From Lagopus muta (taxonomy: Eukaryota > Chordata > Aves > Galliformes > Phasianidae): a stretch of 64,000 nucleotides of DNA. Under the pieces are notes generated by a model. The model searched no databases, was not told the DNA's origin, and saw only the letters and a program-made list of their open reading frames with translations. Both the position numbers and the translations under genes were made by a program. This document shows, piece by piece, positions 1 to 14,196 of this stretch (its first letter is position 1; every line of letters starts with the position of its first letter). Location: the NCBI RefSeq assembly GCF_023343835.1, contig NC_064444.1, positions 12,885,719 through 12,949,718 of the forward strand, written 5' to 3'.

Positions 1-395
1 AAACAAAGAACAACAGCAAAATAAACAGGACAACCCTGGGTTTTTGGGTCTATCTCTCAAGGTCAACTGACATCATTAGACTTACATGAACTCAATTCGA
101 GTTACAGCAGGGAAATCACATTAGGAAATATGGGTCAAGTCACCATGCAGTAATAAAGCTGTTACCTCCAGATTCAATTTCTGAAATATTCTTTAAAACC
201 TGTCATACTTTACTATTTTTAACGTTAGAATCACAGCTGAACAATTGAATATACCAACATTTAAAGTGTCTTTTAAATTATTTATTCAGGTGTTTCAAAG
301 AAAAAAATATGAACATACAGATCAAAACAATGTCTCAGTTTAGTCCACAATCACTTTGTCCCTAAACACGTTCAGGTAGCAAATATGTATATCTA

Positions 396-429
396 TATAC
401 ACATACACACACGTGTGTGTATATGTATA
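396..429. repeat. 34-bp near-perfect palindrome of alternating purine-pyrimidine
   Basis: The central 20 bases (403-422) read identically on both strands around a CACGTG core. The palindrome extends to 396-429 with a single mismatched pair (402/423). The run is almost wholly alternating purine and pyrimidine (CA/TG then TA steps), a composition known to favour Z-DNA or cruciform extrusion. It is probably a grown dinucleotide repeat that inverted, not a designed site. Confidence 0.8.
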
Positions 430-764
430 CAAATGAAAATGTCTTATGCCTTTGCATATAGCAATAGCTAGCATAAAGAGCAACCTAAACGTCTGTGTGG
501 GTACAGGTGTAGGACTGACACGACAGGACAAACACAGTAAAAATACAAGGACCAAAGAGAGATACAAAGAATAAATGCTATATAAATATGAATGACAGTG
601 CCAAATTCAGATAAGGTGATGAAATGACATCATCAAATAGATGCAGCGCTAAATCTAGGGCACTCAGTTACTACAGTCATAAGCTCAGTAGAAAAATTAG
701 GTTGCAACATTCTCCAATGTATATTCTCAGCTACAGTTTAGGGAGGCATTTTCTAGGCTCTCAA

Positions 765-832
765 TGTTGGCGTAACTACTCCCAGTGAAGTCGCATGGAC
801 CTTAACAATTGATTTCTAAGAAAGCAGGGTTA
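765..832 (+). repeat. Decayed sauropsid repeat scrap (CCCAGTGAAGTC type)
   Basis: The stretch contains the phrase 'aactactcccagtgaagtcg' followed by 'catggacc'. It resembles the widely dispersed 'aactcccactgaagtcaatgg' wording of old interspersed repeats in bird, crocodile and turtle DNA. Related scraps occur at about 20758, 31385, 37163, 42128 and 55430 in this window. I cannot assign a named family by eye. The copy is short and much decayed. Confidence 0.35.
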
Positions 833-1960
833 GACTGAGTACTTTTGAAATCCCATTGTAAATGATTTTCATTGAGAGAATCTGAGCTTGTGTGGCATCC
901 TAAGGATTACATGTACCTCTAAGGGATTAAAAAAAATAATGATTAGATACAAATTAGTGCTCAGCTTGCATTCAGTAAAAGCCTGCAGAAACCCTTGGAC
1001 ATTCAAACTTGCTTAGCTCAGAAGGAGAATGTACGCAGAATGTATGCAAACATCCATTTTCAGCAAGTGCTTTTCTCACAAAAAAAAACTGGTGGATTGT
1101 GAAAAGGCAACTGCAGGGGACAGCCAGGAGCACCAGGCCTCCCCACAAATCTTCACTCCATCCCACCTATTCCCAGGTCCTTGGTCTCTCTTGAAACTTC
1201 TTTTTCTCACCCTCTCTCCCCTGTGTAGAGTGCACACAGCAGCTCTGTCTGCAGAAGCAGCCACGCAGCACGTCAGGGTCAAACAGCCCTGAAAGGAGGG
1301 CAGGAAGACATACATGCTGCTGCACTGCATTGCCTGACCATTGTGTGGGTTTCACGTGGATGCAGCTGCAGCTTCAAACATCCAGGCACAGAGAAAGCTT
1401 GCCAGCACTCTACAATTAGGTGTCAAATACTGGCATTGTTACAGTCGATTATAATTAGTCAATTTTTTTTTTGTATGATTCTAGTCTGGTACTTTTTAAG
1501 GTGTGTTCAACGCAATACCTTTCCCAGTATGCAACTGCATACAGCTCTATAAATTACTCAAATTTAGGCTCAAAGTAATTGTTGGATCTCTTTTCAGAAG
1601 CTACATGCAGCGGAAGTCATTTAAATAAATACGGCTTTTTTCTTTTTTTTTTTTTTAAATTAAGGAGTGAAGTAATATAAGTGGGACATGTGAATTCCCA
1701 GCCATGTGAAATTTATTGTCACTTAAATGTCCACAGGGAATAATTTACGCATCCTCGATTAAGAAAATATTTTTAATTTGAATTTGCATATTTTCCTCAT
1801 TATGACTAACCTTGACACAGTCCTTTTTGGAGGTGCCATGCCCTCAGGTGGGATTTTACAAAGTGCCCATTTACCAGTAAGAAATAATGCAAAACAAATG
1901 CACATGTGTTTTCCAACTAGAAAAGCAAGGTGGTCCCAAGTAGTACGCACCCTGGCTTAC

Positions 1961-2003
1961 CATGTTCTTCAAAATTGTCTGGTGCAATCAAAACCAGATC
2001 AGA
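1961..2003 (-). other. Weak candidate exon, 43 bases, minus strand
   Basis: On the minus strand a T-rich tract ends in CCAAG, then 43 bases are open in one frame, reading SDLVLIAPDNFEEH, up to a good donor (ATG|GTAAGCC, GT at 1960-1959). The acceptor is only moderate. The peptide is plausible but not one I recognise. No neighbouring exon with matching phase was found within 4 kb, so a chance combination is likely. Confidence 0.12.
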
Positions 2004-3105
2004 CTTGGTGAAATAAAGATGACCTTTATTCCAGTGCATGAAATCACACTAACGCAGAGACAGCGTGGTAAATGCCAGCACAAGCAGAGAACTTCACAAT
2101 AAATAAATAAATCAAAGTCACAGGGGTCAAACTCAACCAAAACTTTCAGTAAAATTAATAACTCCATCATCTTTCATTACAACAAAATACATATGCCAGG
2201 GAACAGTTTATGGGAAAGCATTGTCTTCACAGCTTTCTTTTTACAGACCAGCAACTGTGAAATTCTTAGATTTATAAAACCAGATTTTAAAACTTTTCTT
2301 AGACCACAGTCAAAGCCAATACTAAAACTGAATACTAAATGAATACTAAAGCATTCATAAGCACATACACTAACAAAGTTTTGAGAAAAGATAGAGCTAC
2401 TTAAACCTCAAAATTGCACCTTGCTGAATTTCAGACTTCTTCTGACCTATATGTGAAAGCATAGATGGAAACAACATCATAAAAAGAAGCAAAACAAAAA
2501 TGAAACAAAACAACACCACAGACACAAAAACAGCTGTGCCCAGAAGAACCCTTTCCTTCCATGTTTGTACTGTGAACAGCACCCCTAGATCTTATTGCAA
2601 CAAGGATAGCCAGTGCCACGACTGGTGAAGAAGCAAGGCTGAAATATGAAGAGGCACGTTAGAGATACACTGATTTAAGGTACAGTGCACTCACCCTTAC
2701 ACAGTGCATGGAATGCTATTAGCCCTCAAGACAGAGAATAATATATGTACGTATCTTTCATAGCCCCAACACTAACCAAATAAGCTAAATCAGAAAGAGT
2801 ATATTATCACTATGCCTCTAAGGTCTGACTTAAAAACACTGAAACAGTTCAAAAAAACAGTCAGAGTATAAATTAAACATAAAGAGGCATTTACATAGCC
2901 AATTAAAATCTGGTCATACTTAGTCATTGAAAAATACAGAAGGATCTGACTAAAACAAAGAAGTATAATGGAGCAGAGATCATTCTGAAAATGAAGCTGG
3001 GGACAACGAGTACCACAGTACTGGAAAAAAAGAACTGTGAACTACAGGACGGGAAATGCACCGCGGTGTCAACATGGAATTACCTCTCAATTAAAAAGCA
3101 AAAGG

Positions 3106-3244
3106 AATCGTAGAATAGAATCCCAGAATTTAAGGAATCTGTGAGTTGGAAGGGACCTTTGAAGGTCATCTAGCCCAACCCTCCTGCAGTGAACAGGGGC
3201 ATGCACAGCCAGATCAAGTTGCCCAGGGATAGGTGGATTCAGAG
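3106..3244 (-). mobile_element. CR1 LINE fragment, 3' end
   Basis: Read on the minus strand, this ends in the typical CR1 tail. It has 'ggttgggctagatgacctt', then a 'ggtcccttccaact' segment, then ATTCTATTCTACGATT-like terminal units near 3106-3120. It is 5'-truncated, as almost all CR1 copies are, keeping roughly the last 140 bases. CR1 is a non-LTR retrotransposon that copies itself through RNA; this copy holds no coding part and is inert. It is one of the signs that the host is a bird. Confidence 0.9.
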
Positions 3245-6200
3245 AACAAATAAAAAATACAGAAGTGGAAAATGTAGAACGGACTTTCAAGCATATTCAG
3301 TGCCTACACAGTTAAGGACTGTGAGTGCCCAAAGGCTCTCTCAATAGTTATCTAGCACTTTCTGGGCAGCTGATGCAAAGGTCAGGAATGCAGCACGGTC
3401 ACTGCCCATACCAAAAATGAGAACACTGCTCCAAGCTGTTTTCAGAGAATTAAAGACATCCAACTCCAAATATGAAAGGACGGCCTGTGGATTCACAAGC
3501 ATCCCTGAATAAACCCATATATTCTCGTCCATGTCTAGCTTTCTCTAAGCAGATTAATCCTTATTTTAACTGAACTAAAGATACATTATGACTTACAGTC
3601 TAAGGATTAACTCTCCAGTATGCAAAATAAAAATACTATATACATATAAATGATGAGAGGAAATTCAAGGCAGCCTCAAAGGCTTCTGAAGTTTGTTTTA
3701 AAGTTTTGTTTTCCTATCAGCTTCCTACAAAAAGAGGCATTACCTTCCACCAGCACAGAATTGTCTGTTCTATAAAGGTCTCTGAAATTTTAGCACAGCT
3801 ACAATACTACTGACATTAGACTGCCTTTTATCCGTCTAGTTTCAGCATTCCAGATAATGTGTATTTTGTTGTAATGAGAGATGATGGAGAGATTAATTTT
3901 ATTGAGAGTTTTGGTCTCAATTTGACCCTTGTTACTTTATTTTTTTTTATTTTGAAGTTGTCTGCTTGTGCTGCAATTCATATAGACCGAGAGCTGGGGC
4001 TGTTTTGATTGGAGAAGGCTGTGGGAAGACCTGATAGCTGCCTTTCAGACAAAAAAGGGTGTACAAGCAAGAAGGAATTCCATGAAGAGCACATGCTTGT
4101 CCTGCTAGAGATGCTAGTGCCATTCATACCTATAGAATAATACTCAGCGTATCTACCTGTACCGTCCTCTCAGCTGTATCTCCTAACTGTATCTTGTGGG
4201 ACGTGCAGCAGAAACTTTCATAGATTACATTTCCCTTTCCATTCATACCAAGTTCATGAAAGCACACTAATCCTACAATGTTGTGCCAGCTGTCCAGGTT
4301 CAAAAAGGTATGATGTCCTCAGTGGAAGGATTTCTATTGAATCTGAACTTAACTGTATACCATCTATAGCTAATTTGGCTGGAAATACTAAGATCACAAT
4401 GGCAAAACCAGGGGTTTTATTAGAGCTGAGCAGCTGCTTCCTTAACAGGACACCATTCAACTGAAATATGTCTAGTCCCTTGAGAATAGCTCTGTTTGCT
4501 TTACAGGTTCTCAGCTGCAGATTAGCAATTAAAACTCCTCAATGTTAAGTGGCTATTTAGACCAGTGCAATTACAGAGCAATGTACTCTTCACTTTTTGT
4601 TTACAGATGCAGACTGCATAAATACTGTATTCCTGAGTGTGTGCATCGTATATACATTGATTCTGTTCAGAACTTTATTTTTAAAATAAGTTTTCTGTTT
4701 CTTTTTATACATACCTTCCAAAGATTTGCTACGTTCTTATTAAATATATACAATACATACAATAGAATGATGAACAGACATTAGCAATCCTACAAAAACA
4801 CCTATAAAAGGACAAAGAAGCCAGGTCAGTACAAGAAAGCAGTTCTCACACAAGATCAAATGCACTTGCCTGCTTCAACCTGTCAGTGTCCCTGCAGTGC
4901 AACAGTGTAAATATGGACATGTCACAGATGCTCTACACTTGAGCTAGCAGTGAAGGGAAATAGACTAAAAGATGGTGTGATAATCAAATTATCCCTTAAA
5001 ATGTATATATCAGAACGCATATCAACTACACAAAAAACCATACTTGAGAGTGCAGTACAGAGTTCCAAACAAAAACATTTTCTTAATGAAAACACCCAGA
5101 CTACACAACCACTGCATTAGGTTGAAGATTTCTTTCCTCCCCTTTGAATGTATCTCATTGCCAGAGGAGAAAACAGCCTGTGGCACATACTATAAAAACC
5201 TGGTATTCCAAAGGAGAAAAATTTCATAAAGCCCATAAGATTTCTGAAAATATCACCAACAGAAAAGCACAGATGAAAACACCTTTACTTCTTTCATAGG
5301 AATAAGAAATTCACATGAATAAGAAACCTAGGAATCAAGCCTGACATCTCACATATGTAAAAACAGAGCATAGAGGTTCTGCTGAATCACTGCACTTAAT
5401 TCTTAAAAGTGCCCTCTTTTAGAAGCATTATTCTTTAGCATATATAGCTTAACCTCACTTCTGAAGTTCCACATTTCTCTGTTATCTCTAGAATATTGCA
5501 GAGCTTAGTTAGAATAAAACAAAAGGCATGACATTTTCCATCAGACTGAAAATGTAAAAGATTTAGAGGATTTTATTTTGGTATATTGGAAAAAAAAAGA
5601 AAAAATACTGGGCCTACTGTTCTCCAAGGATGATTTTGCTTAAAAATGAATAAATAGCAGCAAGTCAACTTGTGAATTTTACCTAAAATAAATAAATATA
5701 TGGAAGAAAAAAAAAAAAAGAAAAAAAGTACACTGAGTAAAGGAAAGAGGAGGAAAAAAAGCATTAAAAGAAAGATTAAATACTATGGTGGGGTTTATAA
5801 AATTCTTTTTAGGAACTTGTTTTTTTGTTTTGGTTTTGTTGGTTTTTTTGCAACATTTCCTCAACGAATCTTAGCAAGAATACAGAGGTTAAAAGGTATG
5901 TAAGTGGAAAAAAAATAACTCAAAAACAGTAGTCACACAAACATGTTTTTCTAAAGGTTGGATGCTTGTATCAGGAACAGTGAGAATTCTTGGGTACACA
6001 GCCTTTCTTTGCTATGGGAGTTTTCCTGTTCACCAAGCTGGTGACTGACCTGGTCTGTGCCACTTCCATCAGAGGACTAAGCAATGCTCGCATTCACTGA
6101 GAAGCAACTCAGTGCTTCCAGAAGATAAAATGCAAACCTTGGGTTTGCTCCGTGACCCACTTGACCATTCCCTTTCTTCAGAATGTGAAGTGACTTGGTT

Positions 6201-6425
6201 TAGTTTGGAGAAGAAGGGACACCGAGCTTGGTCCAGTTGATAATCCAGGAAAAAATAAAAGAGGCTGTAGACTTACAGCATGCAGATTTGTAAAGGGTGC
6301 CGTACGATCTCACAGAGCACAGGAAGAACAAGCAAATGTCAATGATCTCTCTGTCTCACAGTCTCAGAAAATCAATCACTAGTCCATGACTATACAGTTA
6401 TTAAGACAGTGGGAGTTAATCTTAC

Positions 6426-6455
6426 CGAGGCTTCAGCCAATTCACCTTAGTGTCA
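6426..6455 (-). other. Weak candidate micro-exon, 30 bases, minus strand
   Basis: The minus strand shows a good acceptor (TTTTGAATCCTTTCTAG), then 30 bases open only in the frame reading DTKVNWLKP, then a good donor (TCG|GTAAGA). One base completes the codon before, and two bases are left over. Both splice sites are well formed, but 30 bases are easily open by chance. The peptide matches no family I know. Confidence 0.17.
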
Positions 6456-9400
6456 CTAGAAAGGATTCAAAAGTTGTTTATATGCTTCTTAGAAACTATT
6501 TATGACTACTGTAAATCCCACAAGTTTTAAGATGTGACCAACTGTAACAATTGACACCAGCCAAAGACCAAGCCCAAAAAGAGGCTTCTTTTTTTTGTTG
6601 TTTGTTTGTTTTTAAATTGCAGTCTAAATTTCAGGTAGGTTCTGTAAAGAGATGAGAAATAAAGCACAGAGTCCATTTCATGTATTTAATAATCTTTAAA
6701 GTCTAACAACCTACAGAACTAAAATGGATCATGTCTGGTATCTCCAACAAAAATTACTTCACATCTGGAGAAGATAGACTAAGTGAAATCTTTATGCAAC
6801 TTCAGTACATGTTCCAGTTAAGAACACAGAAATGGTTTAATCTTACAGAACTTACTTAGTTCCAGCCTGATTCCTCAAAGATGTTTTAGATTTCCAGCTC
6901 TCAATTAATCAGTTAGGTTTTTTGTGGGTTTTTTTGAAGTAAAATCTGAATTACTCTCTCTCAAGTACCTTATTTTGCTCTGTTTTAAAGTAATAAGTAA
7001 TCGACATCCTTTTTATTTACACAAAATGGTCTGGAAGAAGGGAGAAATACGCAGCAGCCCAGCCCCTTCCCCAGGAAACAAGCTGTGAATCCCACAGCAG
7101 GGAAGGCCTGATCCTGGGCAAGGAGTTTGCCCAATTTAAGGAATTTTTACAACAATTACATTTTAAAAAGAAACACAAAAGATTTTCAATTGCTTAAAAG
7201 CACTTCAGCATCGATACCGCCAGTCTTGTAGATGCCAAAGCACAGTTTGGACTAGGTTTCTGATACGTTACGCCATGTTAGGGATTTGGAATTAAGTTCC
7301 AGCATTGCATATAGCCTAATATTAAATCACACACAATGCACTATGAGCAATCCTCTGCTGGCCCAATCTACTAAAATGATTTATGCACAGAAAGTTTAAC
7401 TGTACTGCAGGGAGACTGCTGCACATTTGCTCCTTCACAAAGAACCCCTGTCAAACAAGTCTCCAGTATAAATGCCATTTGGGCAGGTTTTAGACTGGCG
7501 TGAGATTTAGAGTTTTGAAATAAACCCAGCTTCTTTCAATGTGAAAGGACAACCAACATATTATATGGAAAGTAAGCAGTTTCTTATGCACAAACATATA
7601 AATACTTTTTATGGCAGTCACATAACAAAAAAAAAACCACCAACCCACAAGCATTAAATAAAAGATCTGCCATAATGCAACCTGTTGTTACTCCTCCGAG
7701 TGATTAAAATACGACTTTGCTATGCTGAAGTGTCTATCCTCCCCCTTGTGCCAGCAAACCCTTTCTTTCTCTGTATCTGTTATACATCTCCATTTATATT
7801 ATCTGTCTATCTGTCCATCCTGAGATTGTATTCTGCTTAGAACAGGTACTTTCCCTTCTTGACCATTCAGCAAGGACTGCACTTGGTGGTACACCATGGA
7901 CAAATATTAAAAGAACCTCTCTGAAAAGAGACAACTGTAAGAAGGAATTCTATTGCGTAAAACAAATGTTCTCTTAAAGAGAGGGAAGAGAGGTAAGATA
8001 GTCAACTGAACTAGTTTTTACTCAAAACACTATACAAAATATTGAAACACCCCTCTGCACATTGTATGCTTGCACATAGATAGAGATGACATGTTTGCAG
8101 GCCTCCTGACAGCCACACAGAAGGACAAGTTCTGCCGGGATTCTGACAGGAAAGGAGACTGGTGTAATTGTTTTGGGAAATTTAATCAACACTGTTAAAG
8201 ATACATCAGCGCCAGAAATGGAAGCACTTTTGTGATTCCTTCTTAAAAAGCAGGTTATATAGTAAGGAAAGGATTTTAAGGAGAACCGTATTTCACCTTA
8301 CATTTGGAACAGTACACGAATGAAAAACGGGCACTACAGGCTGACAGTATCTCTCGAGCAGCCACTTTCTGCCCTGCTGTAAATTCCAGTAACCTTGCAG
8401 CATACAGGAACTTTGAAATTAGAACCTGTCAGAAGAGACTCTCTAAGTTATTTTTTTCGTGTCTGAAAGTTCCACCTTTCTGTCTCAGCATCTCCATCCA
8501 GTTTTATTAAATTTGTAAGAGAAAAATTCCTTGAAGCTTCACATCAGTATCAAAACAATTCCACAGTTAAAAACCTCATGGAAAAGTAAAAAAAAAAAAA
8601 TTACGTGCAGTTTATTCAGCTACAGCTGTGAAAAGGGTTTACACAATTTGCTGTGAAGCTCCACTCCAACCCCCTCCAATCCAGTACCCTTTTGCCCTCA
8701 GCATCCACCTTCTCCCCTGTTGAAATCAAGAATGCAGAGTGGATATTGAAATTAACTAGTACAGTAAGTGAACTGCAGAATTAGTGCCAGTCTAGCAAAT
8801 TAAACAAGGGAATAACCTAAATTTTTTTCCATTTTTCCTTTTTTATTTCCAACAAATTAGAGGGCTCCAGTAGATTTTATCAAATACCGAGCTCCCCACT
8901 CTCTGTCTCAAACTGCATAAATGCCTTGAACTCCCAAAAGAACGTCGCCATTCCTCAGCCCCATGTAGTTCTCTTTCATTTACCCACTTCCACAGCACCG
9001 TTTTCAAAGACTTATTTTAGCCAAAGGGAACAAAAGTGGAAATCCTGAAAAGAGATCAGCAGATTTTTCCAGAATTTTTAGTCTGCCCCCTCCACCAACT
9101 GTCCACAAGACCTCAGTTCCCCTGCTGGGATCTCCTTTATGGATGACTACTAAGGCACTTAAAGATTAAAACAAAAGACGAGCTTCGCAACTCTTCCACT
9201 GCAATGCCAGCCACAATAGTTTAGTTGCACCCTCCGAACACAAAAGAGAAGCCTAGGCATACCTTTGAAGCTATAAGCCTTAGACAAATTCCAGAAAACA
9301 GCAGACAGGCATGACAAACATGACAACGTACTATATGATTTATTTTGTGAACCACACAGAGGCATGCACATTATGTGATCTGTTCGGATGCATGAAGTGC

Positions 9401-12065
9401 AGAGAGAAGGTTACTAACTAGTAGGTTGAAAATGTTTTCTTTAAAAAGTAATGTAAAACCAAACAAAGTTCACAAACAGCCACATGGAACAGCAACATAA
9501 ACATTCAGAAAAATAAGGGAAGTGTCTCTTTAATGCATAAGCTGTTCCAAACTGAGCCCCAAGTGCTGTGCGATGCTAACTACAATAGACAGCCTGCAGG
9601 CTGCTTCAGAACTGCACAGGCACTGAATGCAAAAACGAGCCACAGTGCTGCTGCAGTGGCATCAGCTCCAATTCAAGCACAATAAGGGGCAGAGCACAGA
9701 ATCATTCACTTGCATCACAAAATGACGAGACTGGTAATCTCTAATTTTGCGTGCATGCCCTGAAACAGATGCTTAACAGCACAACCCTATTTTACACAGG
9801 GCTCCCACTCATATGCTCACAAATTACAAACCTGTAATGCAGATACACAACTGACTAGTTTATTACAATTCTTCCTTACAATATCATTTGCTTTGCTTTT
9901 GCTTTCAAATAACCCATAATTTCCAACCATTCCCATGGCACAGTTTAACCTAAATAAATCCATTCAGGTATGCTTCTGTCATCAATTATTTTGCAGAGTA
10001 CTGAATTGTAACTATTTGCTTTGAATTTTGTACATAGATACGAGATTAATTGGTAATACAAATAATAAGCAGTTCCAGTGATAGCTTTGTTGTGGTGAAA
10101 ACTAAAAGCTTTTCCCACAGCAGCTTCTGTACAACTCTGGAACAAAACCAGATCCTGTCTGTGTCAGTAATTCTGCCTGTGGTATCTTCAGATGAGGCCG
10201 TCACTGATACCTGCTTTGTTCTGATGCATTACCCTTGGAGCACTCTGTGCATCTGGAAAAGGAAAATTTAGAAAGACAAGAAGTCCAACCATGTATGGAG
10301 GTGATCCTCTGCACTCCATCCCTAGAATGGAAAAGTTCTTGAGGATCAGAAAACAGCTTGCTACAACGTGAAACGCAGATCTTGCTAAAAAGATGGTAGA
10401 TAAAAATGAACAAACTGAAATAAAATAAAACTTGTTTTACCAAGTCTACTCTATGCTATGTACGTAGAGAAGCTAGCAAATCTTTTGTTTATGTTTTCTT
10501 CTTTCTCTTTTTTAACCTGCAGAAAAGTTCATCTTTGTGAAAGAAAAAGGCAGGACTGATTTTTAAGAAGGTAAGACACTGAAAACAAGAGTTCTGGAAG
10601 ACAACTGATGAGAAATGGCCTGATGGGTACCCAGATCATTAATTTGCAAACAATGCAGAATCTCATTTTGCAACACCTTTAAGAAGAAAAGTCAAACATA
10701 TGATAGGAAATCTGAGTGCAATGAGCTAGCCCATGGGATGATATGAAATAGTCTCTAATATGTTTTCTAGAGCTGAAAAAGAGCATTTTGACTATTTATT
10801 CAGAAGTCTTAGATAAAGAGGGATGCAGACATTCATTCAGTAATGTTTCTACTGACTTCTCTAGATCTGAGGTGTGATGGATCACGTACTCAAGAACATT
10901 ACAGCGTTCAAATCAAGATTTTAAGAGACAGAGAACCTACTGGGGCAAGATCTTCCAATGGTTAATTATACTACATTCATTATGGTACACAGGGCAAAAC
11001 CATTCTGCACAGGAGACATATTAAAGTCACTAGAGGACAACAACCTAACTGCTGCCTCCAGTTTACTTTGTGAAAGAAATTCAGGCTAAGAAGACAAGGC
11101 ATACACATTCTTCTCAAAGCAGGAATTGTTATATAATGTTCTACAAGTGGAACCTCCTCTTGCCTCCTTAACTGTGGCCAACATAACACACTTTTCTGTT
11201 TAAAATACTTGTCCAATGCTGTGTAACCCAACAGGAAGTCTCAAGTTTGAAAAAACCATGGAGTTCATCATTTCAGATTGGAAGAGGCAAGGGAGAATGA
11301 ACATTTTCCATCTAAAAGTAAAGGAGAGCACACAAAATAATAAACTAATAGCCTACTGCAATGCAAGCATTTAGGAGCTGAAACTCAGCAGCTTTTTGGT
11401 AACACAAACTGTCTAGGACAAGAAGAGATTAATATTTTATTCCAACTGACTTTCATAGGGAATTTTGATAAAAATGTTATTTTCCAAGCTGATTTACAAG
11501 CCAGGCCTGTCAGGAGGTGTAACACCCCTTCTTATATGCGAACCAGCCTCACGTCTATGATTATCACGCATGTTCAAGAGTTCAGTTTTACATGACACCC
11601 TAAGTCAGCACTCCAGCTGTACACTAAATCATGACACCATTCTTGGCACTGTTTATAAACACAGCACCACTTAATTTCATCTTGAGCCACACCTAACTGC
11701 GTTGCACAGAACCTTTATCCTGAAGTATATCCCAGATAACTATATTCATTTAGTAAAATCTGACAAGATTACATGATAACACCACGTAGGATTTACTAGA
11801 GATTAAGTGAATTCAAGAGTCTAGGTAAAATAAATTTAATTCTGAGTTTTTATCTTCATTTTCTATATGCACTGGTGATGCACTAACATTGAAACTCAGG
11901 AATGCAATTGCATTACGTTTAGATTATACATATCCCAGTGTTGAAATTTGGAGACAACATATTTTCTGTGAGGTATTTTGATCTGACAAATAGATAAATA
12001 AATAAAATTGAAACATGAATACATGCATAGAACAATTAAGTTAATCTCTCATATAATGGTTTTAC

Positions 12066-12106
12066 CTCTTCTAAAGCATATTTGTAATGAAAATCAACCT
12101 TTTCTT
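12066..12106 (-). other. Candidate exon, 41 bases, minus strand
   Basis: A fair acceptor on the minus strand (CTTGTATTTGCCTGTAG) precedes 41 bases in which just one frame is open, reading EKVDFHYKYALEE and ending exactly on a codon boundary. The donor is GAG|GTAAAAC, weaker than consensus at +5. The peptide is hydrophilic and helix-like but unrecognised. Its start phase does not fit the next candidate upstream at 13349, so the two cannot be adjacent exons of one reading frame. Confidence 0.18.
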
Positions 12107-13348
12107 CTACAGGCAAATACAAGTTAATTAAATATGTTGTATGAAAATATATTTTTTGCTTAATTTCTCAGCATGATACATCTTCATGGAAGAGAGAATC
12201 TAAAAGATTAAATACTGTGTGATTACAAACAAACATTTAACCTCCCATTACTGCACATTGTGTACTGAAGCCTTTTTCCACGTTAAAAACATTCACAGTG
12301 ATGTGTGTTTATCCATGAAGTTATACAACACCTACTCTTAAATTCCTTTAAGAGTAATTCGGACAAATTCATTCTAAAAAGCTTTTAATGCACGTTATAG
12401 AATATTCATCCCAACACTATCATCACTGCAGTCACGCAGTTCAAAGCACTGTACTGGCACCAAATCACTACATTGGATCAATATCCTTCAAATAATTTTC
12501 AAGAGGAAAACCTCACAAGGATTGTGTAACAGCAATCTTCACCCTGCTCATCTGTCAGCCCACAGCTCTTTGCACCAGGTGCTTCTTATCCTCCTCTCAC
12601 TACTAATGCTGCAAAATCATACCTTGATGTTCTCATGGTATCAACATGCTAGGGCAAATCACCATAACCCCAAACAAACTCCAAACAAACCAGCCTCCGA
12701 TGGCTCAGCACCAGTCAGGATAGCAAGCAGAAGCTCACTGCACTTGGGAGATGCTAACTTGCTGCGTGATTGTAGCTCCAAGGTGAATAACTCATAATGC
12801 CATGTGACCTGCCAAATGTACCTATGCTGAATTGCAATCCACTGTAGAGCACACATATAGATGTTGTATGTTGGGGTAACTACACTGCTACATATCACTG
12901 CTGAGCTCTGCCACACTGAGTAATGGTCTGTACTTCAGAAACAAACAAGCAAGCCCATTTAAACAACCCACATGGAGTATGCTACCTGCTGCATTTCAAA
13001 GCCTACCCAAGATATCATACATGATGTCTGTAAAAGAATATTCTATTTATCTATTCAGTTTTGCACAGAAGTCTAAATTTAAACACGCTAATTTCTTGGT
13101 TGACGAAGTTGTCAGAAGAGTGTTGGTTTCATAAAACTGGCCATGAGATATCTGGAATTTCTTGTATGTGAGAATGGTGTGTTCAGAGTGTGAAGCAAAC
13201 TTAAGCACCAGTGCACTGAAATGAGAGCTACGCCACTACGGCATGGACAGACCACGCTTTGAGTCAGGCATGTAAATAATACTGTAAGCACAGGGAGTAA
13301 GGACACGCCTTCCAGTCAGCTAATGAAACCTGCCTGATCATAAGATAC

Positions 13349-13408
13349 CTGTCTTCTGGCTTCAGTGGTCCCAGATGTTTCAAATTCCTTCGGGTGCAGT
13401 GCAAAAAT
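13349..13408 (-). other. Candidate exon, 60 bases, minus strand
   Basis: A strong acceptor (TGTCATTTTTACCTAG) and a CAG|GTATCT donor bound 60 bases that are open in two frames. The phase 0-0 frame reads IFALHPKEFETSGTTEARRQ. Its phase agrees with the 20-base candidate at 14197. The 3' half resembles the decayed 'cactgaagtca' repeat wording found elsewhere in the window, which argues that this is repeat-derived rather than a conserved exon. Confidence 0.15.
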
Positions 13409-14196
13409 CTAGGTAAAAATGACAGAGCTTTGCAGTGAGCAAGTTCCAGGGTCTCACATGAAGAAGAACTATCTTTGTGAGAAATACGCAGAAGTTGCAA
13501 ACCTGCCTTGTGCACTGCAGAAGTTTAACAGAAATAAAATCTTAACAACTGATAATTAGGCAAACTATAATGCTTCATGCCAACCTAGACAAAATATATT
13601 CCTGGGCATCCCGCAAATTCACAGTGAGTGCCATGCAAATACCTAATTTTGCAAAGCCATTGAGCACAGAATATCTGCATAAAATAAAAGTGATGCATCA
13701 AGATCTAGTTCTAAAAGCATTTTCCTCTCTCCTTGGTAAGTTCATTTTCTTGCACCAGAAAATAATTTTTACCTATAAATCTCTCCTTACTTATCCAGCT
13801 ACATAGTTAAAGAAGACATAGCACAGATCTGAAACTCAGAAGTTCTGTAAGAACTATAATGTAAAGCAAAACTGATTTTGGTATTTATCTAAGAAAATTT
13901 TATATATTTTATATGTTTCTGAATAGTATAAGCTAATCGTCTACCTGCCATATAAATACATTGCAGTTATCTAGTGAACTGAAAGAACAGCTCAAAAAAA
14001 AACCAATAACAAAAAACCTTCAAAAAGTCACATGTAGGTTGGGATGGTGATTAGAATTTACTGTCTCAGAATGAAAAACATCACAATTATGGCTACTATC
14101 CTGTTAATAACATAAAGATATCACATAATTTTGAATTAAATATCTGTATTGAAGAGAAAACCAAAGCAAACAGAGAATATGCTTCAACATGCTTAC

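Larger units (their letters stand above)
1..3105. other. Noncoding stretch, left edge
   Basis: There is no convincing gene here. The open frames present are short, lack homology I can recognise, and several are products of A-rich or T-rich runs (for example 2440-2530, whose reverse strand reads as a false membrane protein). The stretch holds a 34-bp near-palindrome at 396-429, an old repeat scrap at about 765-832 and one weak minus-strand exon candidate at 1961-2003. It probably belongs to an intron or flank of the minus-strand gene that starts near 30.2 kb, but this is inference from orientation only. Confidence 0.5.

Noticed and set aside
2397..2619. Minus-strand open frames reading as a membrane protein (rich in F, L, V)
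   Set aside because: They arise from the A- and AAC-rich plus strand (2480-2530). Neither has an ATG start in context, and the two overlapping frames are equally 'membrane-like'.
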